Positions 43,837 to 54,659 of a DNA stretch of 64,000 nt are shown here, one piece after another. The DNA is from Sporothrix humicola (lineage: Eukaryota > Ascomycota > Sordariomycetes > Ophiostomatales > Ophiostomataceae). Made by a program: the position numbers and the translations under genes. The notes beneath the pieces were generated by a model. The model ran no database searches. It saw only the letters and a list, made by a program, of their open reading frames with translations, and was not told where the DNA came from. Within the stretch, counting starts at the first letter, position 1; the number at the start of each line of letters is the position of its first letter. The stretch lies in contig WNYE01000045.1 in assembly GCA_021396245.1 (NCBI GenBank), positions 62,001-126,000 on the forward strand. Direction: 5' to 3'.

Positions 43837-46592
43837 GTTCTTCGTCTGTTCGTGTTTCGTAGCCCTGTCTCTTGTTTAGGGCGCCAAGAGGACGGGAAAG
43901 CGGGGAACCCCTGTTGGACACAGCCTTTTGGATGTCCACACCTTACGCAATCGTGCCATTAACACGCGAGAGCATTCATTTTGTCTTCACTTTTACTTTC
44001 CAGGTGCACTTTGGAAGCATCTTTACTCAGTAAACAAAGCGAAGATCTTTCATAGTTCGTGGCATTTTTAAGGGTATGGCCTAGCATTAAAAACACGAGG
44101 CTGGGCCAAGCATGGAGCAGTCTTTTTGTTAATGAAATCAAGAGACCCAGCAGGGTTATGATAAAAGGGGGAGGAAAGGGAAAGATTTGGCCGCCTAGAA
44201 TAAAGGCAATTTCTGTTTTAGAAAATCGATAGAGAAAAAAAATACATTTTTATTTTGTTTGGAAGTTTGGATACGGTTGCAATGCAGGTTGAAATGAACT
44301 GAACTTGATACCACTTAGCCTAGTTTGTGGGTTGGGTGCTTTGTTAGGAGGACCTGCTTCGGATGTTTGCTCGGGGGTTGGATTGGTCTCTTCGTTAGTT
44401 ACTTGAAAGTTGCAGGATTTTATACATTCACGGTGTACCTGTGCCTTGTGGGCATATTCCTTTTGTCTCTTGTGTCATTTATTTTTACACGATATGTGTG
44501 CCTTGTAGGGGAAAGGCTCAGAAAATGTAACTGGGATGTTCTTGCGGGGGTGTAACGGTTCCTGTCCAGAGTATCATTCGGGACGATGAGATAACGGGGG
44601 GCCTTTTTTTTTTTAAGCTTCTTCCTTTCTTCTTCCTTTCTTCTTCCTTTCTTCTTCCTTTCTTCTTCTTTTCTTCTTCTTATTTTATTAGTTGGACCCG
44701 TGTATGTTACTTTTATTTTATATTTATTATTGTTATCTTTCGTCTTATCCGAGCTCGGGACAAAAACCAACGAGAATTAAAAGAGTCCGATTTTCGATGC
44801 TCGCAAACCTATATATGCGCTACTCGCACGCTCTTCTTCCACGTACGGCCATAGATACTGGAAAATACGGGATCCCGTCCGCTCTCCCCTAGTCAAACCA
44901 GTAATCGGCGGATTAGTAGTTGGGTCGGTGACGACCAGCGAATACCCGCTGCTGTACGTTTTTTTGCCGATTTTTTTTGGGACTCTTATTATGTCTTTGC
45001 TCTCTTCTCTTTCAATTTCTTTTTGGCAATGAGACCTTTATTAGTTTTCGCCCATATTATGTACAACGTCGATGGCAATGGTTGAACATACGCATAAACC
45101 AAGAGCTTGCTTGGCTTGGAAGTGGAGATGCACAATGGGGCAGCTTGTAGCATTTCTTTGTTCAACGAGGGGGAGGCACGCGGACTCCATAACCCTGCCA
45201 CGAGACATGATGTGGGCGGTTCTAACTCGGAAGAGAAGAGACGGAGCAATGTTTGGACGAGAATATAAATAATGTCGAGTCGCAACGGCCTCCCGAGTTT
45301 TTGCCAGAACGGGAACTGTATCGCATCCTGCTACCGCTCGGTTTGAGAGCCGTCACTCGTGCCAAATATTATGTGCTTGAAATCTAGGGCCAAAAATTCA
45401 ATAATTTTTATCTGACTATTTTTAGTTGCATCCCAAGTAACTCGTCTCTTGTTTTTGGCGTATTAGGGTTTGAGAGTTTGTGTGGCTGCAGCTCTCCCTT
45501 TCGCATGTTTCGCGGTGTATTTTACCGAAGCTACTGTTGCCGCCTCGTATTTTTCTGACTCGGTCTTTATTCCAACTCCAATATGTGAAACCGGTCTTGT
45601 TCTCTCATTTTCAACATAATTTAGTCTTTTGGGCTGCAGTGTATTGCCATTCCTCTTTCTGGGTGTCGATATGGCGATCTTTCAAAAGAAATGGGATGGC
45701 GTTGTTTTTGAGTTCTCACTAGCACCTGCACTAACACCTAGCACTTGTACTCCCGCCCGCTGAAATAGAGAAAAAGAGTCATCGTGGGCTTGACTCTTGG
45801 CTTCTAGGAAATCCGGGGTCAGAAGACAAACAGGGCAGTAGACGACCCCAGTTGATTGACAATGCAAAAAGAGAACGTTAAAATAGGGTGTTCGGTGTGT
45901 CCACGAACAGTCCACATCCTCTCCACAAATTCCAAGAAACCGTTGCCCTAAACAAGCTCCTCTCCTCATCAATAATCCACAGTTAGATGTCGGAGTGCGT
46001 GTGTTTGATGCGTCTTGGATCCGTGTATTCAGGTAGGCTTTTGTGGCTTGACTTTGGCCCATGATCAATTGCTCCTTTCCCCGACTTCGCACAGGTCAAC
46101 CCCAGAGCCAATATTACGTGATGTTTCCTTTCAAAGACATCTTCCCATTCCCCTTTCTTCTTAGTCGGCCGTTGGGGACGCGTGGCAAGCGGAGAAGAAG
46201 ACTGTTCAGCTCGTCGAGCCCCGTTCATCCATCGCGAAACGGGCCAATACGCCGCGAGAAAGTATGGAGAGACTCTGAGACATGGAAAAGTATGGAGAGG
46301 AGCGGTAAACGATACAGCTGAGAGTAGCCCCAGGCAGTATACTAGCAAGATTAGTGCAAGGTTTTCTCTATCACTTGGCCTAGAGACATTGTACATAAAT
46401 AAGCTATAATGGGAGCTCTTCTGGCCTGCATCGTGCCTTCCCTATACCGGTGTACCAGCAATGCGCCTTCCTCAATTCACTAATTAGGGACCAATGGCTG
46501 AGTGATACCACCAAGCTCGCATTTTCCCAAATTCATCACATACTCTTCACGACAATCATCAACATCAAATTATTATCACTAGAACCGCCACC
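43837..46592. other. intergenic, no convincing gene
   Basis: 2.8 kb. Contains the eIF2A 3' UTR, an 11-bp pyrimidine repeat (44620-44692), AT-rich DNA to 45460, and the promoter of the MFS gene with a short A/C-rich leader ending in GCCACC before the ATG. Two minus-strand frames of about 136 codons (45682-46092, 45983-46396) overlap each other and match nothing. Confidence 0.5.
44620..44692 (+). repeat. 11-bp polypyrimidine microsatellite
   Basis: Direct repeats of CTTCCTTTCTT, about six units with decay at the end, all C/T on this strand. Such homopurine-homopyrimidine repeats can form triplex DNA. Confidence 0.9.
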
Positions 46593-48072
46593 ATGCCGTT
46601 CTACCGTCGCAAGATCACCGTGGCCGATGATACCGTCACGAGTGCCGTCCACTTGACTGCGCGCCAGTCGCTCCTTCCCAACTCCCTGGTCTCTATTCTT
46701 TTCTTCCTGTGGGGATTCGCCTACGGTCTTCTCGATGTCCTCAACTCGCATTTCCAGTCTACGCTGAACATCAGTTCCAGCATGTCTGCTGGTCTATCGT
46801 CGGCCTACTTTGGCGCCTATTTCATTTGCCCGCCGACAATTTCCGGATTGATTCTGCGCCGCTTCGGCTTCCGCGTCACCTTCATGACGGGCCTGGCTGT
46901 ATTGGCCGTCGGATGTCTGCTGTTTTGGCCTTCGGGTGTGAAGCGCTCTTTTGGTGGTTTCTGTGGCAGCATGTTTGTTGTCGGTGCTGGCCTGTCTACG
47001 CTCGAGACGGCCGCTGACCCATTCCTGTCCATTTGTGGCCCACCTCGCTATTCTGAAATTCGTCTGAACTTAGCCCAGGCCATCCAGGGCGTTGGCTCTT
47101 TTGTTGCACCGCTCTTGGCATCCCGCGTCTTCTTCGCCCACACGGTTGACAACGACCAGGGCCTCAAGAATGTGCAGTGGGTGTATCTTGGCGTTGCTGG
47201 CTTCGTGGCCCTGCTCATCATCCTCTTCTTCCTGGCTCCGATGCCTGAGATTACCGATGCCGACATGAACTTCCTCGAGGCCGAGATTGGCGAAAACGAG
47301 AATGGCCCGCTGCGCAAGCAGTATAACCTGTTCTTTGCCGTGTCTTCGCAGTTCTGCTATGTCGGTGCCCAGGTCGCTGTCGCCAACTACTTTATCACCT
47401 TCTGCGAGGAAGCTGGCCGCAGCTCTTCCATGGCCTGTAAGTGACACTGTATTCACTTACCTTATTCTCAAATGAACTTTGTTACTAACCATTTCAGCCG
47501 ACCTTTTGGCCATCGGCCAGGGCCTGTATGCTTTCAACCGTTTTGTCGCCGGTTTTCTGCTGATGATCCCTGCCATCAAGCCGCGCTTCGTTCTGACGCT
47601 CTACCTCGGCCTCTGTGTCGTCTTTATTATTGCCGCCATCACCACCACGGGCACTGCTTCTATTGCAATGCTCATTTTGGTGTTGTGCTTTGAGTCTGCC
47701 TGCTTTGCTACTATCTTCACAATGGGCCTCCGCGGTCTCGGTCGCCACACCAAAATTGGCGGTTCTCTGCTTGTCGCCGCCATCTCGGGTGGCATGGTCT
47801 TCCCCGCCATGACCGGTGCCGTAATTGACCGCCGCAACGCTCACATTGCCATGACCATACCCATGATGGGCTATGTCTTGGCTTTTGCCTACCCTGTCTA
47901 TGTGAACCTGTTTAAGCGCGAGATGATGGACAGCCACCGCATGACCGATGTCGGCGTTGTCCAGCAGAATGACAAGCAGGTGCAGCTTGAGGAGCAGCCC
48001 GAGAGTCAGCCACGCCAAGACAGCACGGCCAAGCAGGATGAGATCCAGCCGACCGTTGTTACCCAGAACTGA
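46593..48072 (+). CDS. MFS sugar transporter, L-fucose permease (FucP) type
   Basis: Major-facilitator permease of the FHS/FucP group, probably a plasma-membrane proton-coupled hexose transporter; the substrate is not predictable. Exons 46593-47436 and 47498-48072 (intron 61 bp, GTAAGT...CTAACCATTTCAG) give 472 aa; T|CC makes Ser. About 12 hydrophobic segments are visible. Family landmarks are the first helix FFLWGFAYGLLDVLNSHFQ, the loop arginine pair LILRRFGFR, GAGLSTLETAADPFLS in helix 4, and the sequence YSEIRLNLAQAIQGVGSF. The second half has FNRFVAGFLL, FATIFTMGLRGLGRHTKIGGS and a late helix MTIPMMGYVLAFAYPVYVNL. The Gln/Glu-rich C-terminal tail (QNDKQVQLEEQPESQP) is cytosolic. Kozak GCCACCATGCC supports the start. 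GC3-biased codons. Confidence 0.92.
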
Positions 48073-48996
48073 CGAGAAAGTGGTTGCATATTTCTGAATT
48101 TGCTGTTATATCCGTTGTATCTATTCATTTGAGAACAATGTGAGGCCGAATCTGGGAGTATGTAATGCAGTAGAGTCTAGCTAGTTATATGAGAAATAAA
48201 TGGTCTTTTTTTTTTTCCAAAAAGAAATATTGTGCGACATACAAAGTAAACAACTCCTGGATCTTCGACATCGCGAGTGTTGTAGAATGTCGAAATAAGC
48301 TTTTGCGCTAGGCCGAAAATGGCAATAACATAAATCAGAACACAATCATAGCAAAGAAACCAGGATCGCTTTTACGTCTACTCTTTCGAGCTGGCATGGT
48401 AAAAAATAAAAAGAAATAAATAAAAATTACAAAAACGAGATCATGGACAGGACTGGATGAATTCGCGGTGAAATTAGTGAAATGTGAAATTTGGGTGAGT
48501 TTGGTGGCGCTGGGATAGGACAGACCCAAGGCTTGGCGTGCTATTCACCAGAAGGCGCACCTTTTCAATTGTAACTTTCGCTGGGCTCAGGCAGCTAATA
48601 GAAATGAAGGTCACCTGATCTCCCCACCTAAATCGTTGACGCTGGTGCAAGAAACGGCACGCTCAGAGGTTCCACTTAAAACTTATGGGGGACCCGCTCC
48701 TGCTTTACCGCCTTTTTACTGGGCAGCCGCCGTGAGGCAGGAAGAAAATAAGGCCCGGCAGAAAAAAAAATTAGTGGGAGGAAAATGTTCAACCTCCTCT
48801 CTGCCAATCTGCCTGCATCTTGCTGCTCGAGACGACAGACGCACGCCGACGCCCTGCTCTCGAAACGACAAGATCTTTACCCTCGAGACTCGACGACATT
48901 TGTATTTACTATACAGTATCACAATTCGTGTTGTTTTTGCATTCACGGCCGGAGGACGAACCGACATTTGACCACGAAGAAAACACAGCCGCAAAG
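48073..48996. other. intergenic, SURF6/RRP14 promoter
   Basis: 924 bp: 3' UTR of the MFS gene, then upstream DNA of the ribosome-biogenesis gene. An AAAAAAAAATTA tract near 48762 resembles the A/T-rich rRNA-processing element of such genes, but the match is loose. No gene seen. Confidence 0.5.
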
Positions 48997-51147
48997 ATGG
49001 TGGACGCTTCGCTGCAGGTATGCTTTTGGCTATTCGACACATCCTGAAATTCTGGCAGCACGAGAATACAATCCTAACGACTCTTACTTCTATAGAACCG
49101 CCTGCGCGAGCATGCAAAGGCCTTTGATGGCCTTTTGTCGCTGATCCCGGCCAAGCTATACTACGGAAATGGAGACGAGCCAAGTGTGAGTACCGACAGG
49201 CACCTGACCGAGGAAAGATGACAAGACAAAGGAGACAAAAGGAGCCAAAATGGACAAGAGCATACATGCTCACATACTTTCGACTTATAGGAGCAATGGC
49301 GCCGGAAAAAGCAGACCAAGGAAGAAAAGAACGCCGCCCGCCGCGCCAACCTCGATCCCGAGAACGACCTCAACAAGAGCGTCAAGGAAGTCATGGAGGA
49401 GCACGCCGCACGAAACAAGCGAAAACTTGCCGAGATGAGTGACAGCGGCGCCAAGGGTAGCAAGTCTAAGAGCAAGAAGGCTGTCGAGAGCGACGAGGAG
49501 GAGGAGAACGATGAAAAAGAACAAGAAGATGAAAACGATGACGACGACGACAGCATTGACGGCGATATCGTCAAGGAGAAGCCGGGCGAGGGCCTCAAAA
49601 AGGTCAAGCCCGAGCCAGCGACTATCAACGGCGAGAGTGCATCCAAGAAGCAGAAGCTGGCCGACAGCGCCGACAAGGATGCCGAAGATGACGAGGACAA
49701 CGACGAAGAGGACATGGGCATCAGCCTCGCCGAAGCCAACCTCTCGGCCAAGCAGCAAAAGAAGCTGATCAAGAAGCAGGCCAAGGCCGAGAAGCGGGCC
49801 GAGAAGCGCAAGAAGAAGTCCGAGAAGAATGCTGCTGCCCAGGACGAGGATACCGAAATGACCGAGAAGGTCGAGGAGGCACTGACACCTGCCAAGGACG
49901 CCAAGAAGGAGAAGAAGGCAAAGAAAGAGGCCAAGGTGGAGGCGCAGGCCGAAGCTGAGAACGACGATGAGGATGACGAGCAAGACAACGGTGGCCTCGG
50001 GTCTGGTGTTGGCTTTGCTGCTCTGCTTGGCGACGAAGATGTTCCCTCCGCACCGTCTTCGCCGTCACCCGCCCCCTCAGATACCTTTGATACTCCTCTA
50101 CCCACCACCGAAGGCAAGGAGTCCTCCAGCACAACTACCTCCATCTCTTCCGTCACCATCCCTGCCTCTTTCTCGACATCCCTCCTGAACCCTACCAACG
50201 CGGACAATGCCTCTACCACCTCCGGCACACCACCGAAGAACAAGCTCCAGGTCCCTGCCGACACTTCCGCCCTCCGTGCCCGTCTTGCCGCCCGCATCGA
50301 AGCCCTCCGCGCCGCCCGCAAAGCCGACGTCGACGAGCTCGACAGCAGCGGAAATGTCATCCGCACCCGCCAGCAGCTCATCGAGGCCCGCCGTCAGAAG
50401 CAGGTCGAGCGCAAGGCACATAAGAAGGAGCTCCGCAAGGCTGCCCGCCTCGAGGAGGACCGGAAGCGCGAGGAAGCCATTGCCTCGGCACGGGACTCGC
50501 CGCTTGTACAACTGGGCGGTAGCAGTAGCAAGAACGGAGGTTCTGCCATCAATGGCGACGGCGAGATTGCCACCAACTTTTCGTTTGGCCGCGTCACTTT
50601 TGCTGACGGCTCGCAAATGTCGCGCGACCTGTCTTACATCAAGGACGCCAACACGAAAAAGAAGGGCCCGGCCGCCTCGGACGTCAAGGCCCAGCTGGCC
50701 CGCCTCGAGTCTCAAAAGAAGCGCCTGGCCAAGATGGACGATGCCCAGCGCCGCGAGGTCGAGGAGAAGGAGCGATGGCTGGCCGCACGAAAGCGTGCCG
50801 AGGGCGTGGGTCGCGGTGACGGCGGCGGTCTGACGGCTGCCGCTGCTGCTTCGGGTGCCATTGCGACGGAGGGCGCCCGCCACTCGACTGAGCAGCTGCT
50901 TAAGAAGGCCATCAAGCGCAAAGAAAAGGCCAAGAAGAAGAGCGAGAAGGAATGGAGCGAGCGCAAGGAGGGCGTGCAAAAGTCGATCCAGGACCGCCAG
51001 AAGAAGCGCGAGGACAACCTGCGCAAGCGGAAAGAGGACAAGATGCTGCACCGCGCCGGTCTGGCAAAGAAGGCCAAGCAGGGAGCCGGCAAGAGCAAGG
51101 GCCGGCCTGGCTTCGAGGGCTCGTCCTTTGGCGGCCGGAGAAAATAG
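48997..51147 (+). CDS. RRP14: SURF6/Rrp14 family ribosome-biogenesis protein
   Basis: Nucleolar factor needed for 40S/60S pre-rRNA processing. Exons 48997-49017, 49096-49185 and 49291-51147 give 655 aa. The 21-nt first exon encodes MVDASLQ; introns of 78 and 105 bp lie between codons (GTATGC...CTATAG; GTGAGT...TTATAG). The Rrp14 N-terminal signature is complete only after splicing: NRLREHAKAFDGLLSLIPAK, YYGNGDEPS, EQWRRKKQTKEEK. The middle is long, acidic and Lys-rich (EEEENDEKEQEDENDDDDD, then coiled KKQAKAEKRAEKRKKKSEK blocks). The SURF6 domain occupies about residues 400-655: FSFGRVTFADG, DVKAQLARLESQKKRLAKMD, and the helix ending KKAIKRKEKAKKKSEKEW. The C-terminus GRPGFEGSSFGGRRK is typical. 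At 655 aa it is longer than yeast Rrp14 because of the acidic insert. Confidence 0.95.
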
Positions 51148-51932
51148 ACGAGGCGTCTCTTGTCATGTTTTTGGCTTTGACTGTCTTGCATTATCTCTTT
51201 CTTCTTTATTCCTTTCTTGGATTGTTAGGGGCTCTACAGGTGGCGTTCGGGCGTATTCTTGCCTATCATTCTTCATTGTTTCATTTCTTGTTACCATTAT
51301 TTGTTTAGCGTTGAAACACACAAAAAGTTATTTGCTTCACCTCATTATCCTGACTTTCCACTATTACTCTAGCCTTTGAGGCTGTGTTCATAAATATAAT
51401 AATGCTTTGCACACATTAAAAAGAAGCCGTGATCGAAGAGGGTGATATCAAGATAGTGTAAATATTTCATGGAAAATTAAATAACGCCCATTGTCCATTT
51501 GTAATAAAACGAGAGGTTTTGTGTTCTTTTTTCCTTTCCAAAGAAAAAGCAAAGACAAGAGAAAACGCAACAAGAGGGATAGACAACAAATGAGGAACAT
51601 GACAACGCAAAAAATAGAAAGTAGAGGGGGAAAAATAGTCGCATCAAGAAAGAGAAAGGGGGGAGAACATCTCGTCCCCTTTCTCAGTCGCCAGCAGAAA
51701 AATGAGAATCATCCCCACAGCAACCATGTATTGTCCATATCCGCCCGAAGAACACAATCCCCATTAAGAGTGTCGTAGGTGTGCCATGTCATAAGGTCTG
51801 CACAGTGGCGTGACGTAGCGTATTGTCATCGCAGGGTTTCGTTCGGTAGGGAGGCTTCGAAGCTGTCGTGGATATCTTCGTTTCTCAATTTTCCGTTTTC
51901 TTTAAAGTCGTGGTCGTTTGTGATTGTGGCCT
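51148..51932. other. convergent intergenic, 3' UTRs
   Basis: 785 bp between the SURF6/RRP14 and VPS74 stops. T-rich, then A-rich (51530-51670). Nothing recognisable beyond UTRs. Confidence 0.6.
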
Positions 51933-53157
51933 TTACAGAATCGAGTCAAGTCTAGTGAACACGTTCAGACATGCGGCAACAACCTCGAGCTGGAGCTCAC
52001 GGTCCTTGTTCTTGGCGATTTCCTGCGAAAAGTTAGGCACAAATACTCACGAAAGGGGATAAAAAGGTTCTACTGCGATAACTCACCTCTGCAATCACTT
52101 GTGGCAGGTTGGCACCAATGCCGTGGCCGGTAGCCTTGCGTGTAAAGGGCCATACGCTGTACTCGTTGAGCAGCTCGTCGGTCTGGGCGAAGGCGCGCTC
52201 GCGTGCCTCGTGGCCGAGTGTGCTCAGGGCGTTCTCCAGCACGTTGGCGGCGTAGGCGGCGCACACCATGGCAATGGTGCGCAGGTTGCGGAACTCGAGG
52301 TTCTCGGGCAGGAACTGCGAGGCGGGCAGGACAATGGTGCGCTGGGTCAGGACGTTGCGGACGCGGCGGCGGATCTCCTCCTTGGCGCCGCCGTCGGCGA
52401 CGGGGTGGGTGGCCATGTCGAACAACAAAAAGTTGCGCTTCTCGGTGCGCAGGATGCCCTTGTCGACGAGGCCCTTGGCGAGGCGCTCGCGGACCTGCTT
52501 GAGCTGGTAGCCAATCTTCATGAGGTTCCAGGTCTCGCCGCTCATGAGGTCGATCCAGGCGCTGACGCTCATCTTCTCGCTGGCCTTCATCATCTTAAGG
52601 GCCTCGTCGAGCAGAACCTCGCCAGTAAGAGTGTCGTCGATGACTTCAATGACGCGGTCGGACAGAGGGAAGCGGCGGCGCGAGGGGTCCTTTTGCATGC
52701 TGATGCGGCCGCGGAAGGCGAGTTCGAGGACGATGCAGCCGCGCAGGGCGTAAGAGATGTTGTCGTTCCAGAATGAGAGGTAGCCCTGGCAAATGTTAGG
52801 AAAGACGAACATGGTAATGATGGATAGGTACTTCAATGCCGGCCATCACGAGACAATCGTTGAAAGTTGAAAGACTCAACGCACCTGCTTATCCTTCAAG
52901 CCGAGCAGCAGAACCTCCTCCATCAGCGTCAGCTTGGGCTGCTTGCTCCGCTCGGCACTCTCACTAAGATCGCGCGGGTCGAATGCTATCTTGTGCCCAT
53001 TGTCGCCCTGCTCGTAGCTCGTCTCCGGCGCGCTGTCCTTGCCGGGACCGCTGTCCGAAGCATCTGCGCCGTTGCCGTTTGCGCCCGCAGCAGACGAGTT
53101 GCCGCCACCTCCTCCCCTTCGTCTAGTCAGACCGGACGTCGTTGTGGTCGCCGACAT
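51933..53157 (-). CDS. VPS74: GOLPH3 family Golgi PI4P effector
   Basis: Peripheral Golgi protein that binds PI4P and COPI to retain glycosyltransferases. Exons (minus) 53157-52885, 52785-52087 and 52022-51933 give 353 aa; all introns lie between codons (99 bp GTGCGT...GCCAG; 64 bp GTGAGT...TCGCAG). The N-terminal arginine cluster (TRRR, residues 11-14), used by Vps74 to bind coatomer, is present and followed by a Gly/Asn-rich linker. The GPP34 domain starts at LTLMEEVLLLGLKDKQGYLSFWNDN and keeps the lipid-pocket Trp and the basic ELAFRGRI, KGILRTEKRNFLLFDMATHP and EEIRRRVRN motifs. The beta-hairpin region for oligomerisation (LPENLEFRNLRTIAMVCAAYA) is present. The last exon encodes only 29 residues (NVFTRLDSIL at the end) and is easy to miss. 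Strong codon bias. Confidence 0.95.
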
Positions 53158-54659
53158 GGTGATTGGTATCGGTGGTTGTGATTGTGATTAGGGCTGTTCT
53201 CGAAATCGTGGTCGTAGTCGTGGTCTCGAAACAAACAAAAGGTGCCGAGCCGGGTTCGGGGAAGAAGCGGGATCGAAAGCGTGGTCGTTAGGGGGGAGAA
53301 AAAAGGGGTCGCAGCCAGTGGCAGGGTATGCCGTCTGGATGGGCTTCAAGTCCGATGGATAAAAAAAAAAGTGGAATTGCCTTGCCGCACGCTCTTCCTC
53401 GATGTCGATGCAAAAAGATGCGATAACTGGGAGGTTCGAATCCAGACGCAACAGGTAGCGATTATGCGATGGAAAAGTAAGAGAGATAGGGAGGGAGAGA
53501 AGGAACGATTCGATGCCCTTATGAAAAGCGGTGCCTAGGAAAGCCAGAAAGAGCACACGAGTGCTTTTCTCCAAGAGAGGACAAGAGGAGGGACACCTTG
53601 TGGAACTCGTGTGGCCTTGGTGCTGCCAGTTAGCAGTTTAGCACCCAAAAAGTCTCAGTTAGTCCCTGGCGAAACCTGGGTCTGGGCCCCTGTCACCCAC
53701 TCTGGACCACTGTTTTCTGTGTTTTATTGGCGGCTGATGGCACGTGATCTGCCGCGCTAGACCGAGTCAGGAGGGGAAGTTGTGTGTTGCGCGCCGCGTT
53801 TTGGTGTCTCTTTTGTACAAGAACCAACGTTATTCGACCAATTCGACCAACAGGAGATGAGGAGGCGTTATCGAACTGAGGTCGATTTTCTTTGTTTGTG
53901 GGGGCTCCGGAGTGGTCGTAGTTTAAAGGCAATAGTTTGCTTTCGGAAGCCAAGAACGACAAGAACGAGAAGCTGAACAAGCTGAAGTGACAGCTTGCAA
54001 TTGGGAATGCTTTTCGACTGGCGATTTTTAAAGTGTTTGTCGTGTCCCCGTTGCGTTCGCTTTATGGGAAAAGGTGCAAGGGAGATGCGAGGCGATGCAC
54101 CTTTCTCGTCGCACGATGGCCTTGTAAGTGTAAGGCTGTGAACGGTCGAGGAGCTCGGGCAGTTGTCAACGAGCCGGCATTGGAAAAGGGAAGCTCGCTG
54201 TTGATCACGGCTGGCGCCATGGTTATCGTCTGATAGAGCAAAAATGGCAGGTGCGTTCACGACATCGCACTCACTATTCAGGAAGGCACGCGTGCGTGGA
54301 CGCGAACCTCGGGTAGCTCCTTCTTTCTACATGACGAAAGCCCGTTGTGCCTCCCATTTCTGGATTTAGGTCGCGTTTGCTCTGATGGTGTCTCTTCTCT
54401 CATAAACAGATACCAACATTGTTTTTCACGCTCTCATACCCTAGACATTCACCACCTTTTTCACTTGAAGCCAACCCACCTGGCTTTTCCTTCCTTCTTT
54501 ATTTTTTCAACAACACAACCCAAGTACCTCTCCCGGAAAAATACATTGCACTGCTACATCATCCGCACTACTGCAGCTGGCTAAGCTGGCCTGCTCTGTA
54601 GATGTCAATCACCATCGTTGAGTTAGCAACCTCTTTGTCCTGCTTCTTGGCCAACAATC
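53158..54659. promoter_or_regulatory. divergent upstream region
   Basis: 1.5 kb between VPS74 (-) and the zinc-finger/ULP1-like gene (+). An ATG at 54602 opens a 37-codon frame that ends at 54715, overlapping the main start codon out of frame. No gene seen; a GGTTCGAATCC near 53434 is not part of a tRNA. Confidence 0.5.

Noticed and set aside
45682..46396. Two overlapping minus-strand frames of about 136 codons, one with a CPVC motif
   Set aside because: They overlap in different phases, no family resemblance and no splice signals. Left as intergenic.
49161..50381. 406-codon Ser/Leu-rich open frame antisense to SURF6/RRP14
   Set aside because: Mirror image of Lys/Glu/Ala-rich codons of the real gene; no start context or family resemblance.
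50098..51051. 317-codon Leu-rich minus-strand frame looking like a membrane protein
   Set aside because: The hydrophobicity comes from reading Lys/Glu/Gln-rich SURF6 codons backwards.
53425..53450. GGTTCGAATCC, a perfect tRNA B-box core
   Set aside because: Flanks do not form a T-stem, and no A-box or acceptor stem is present upstream.
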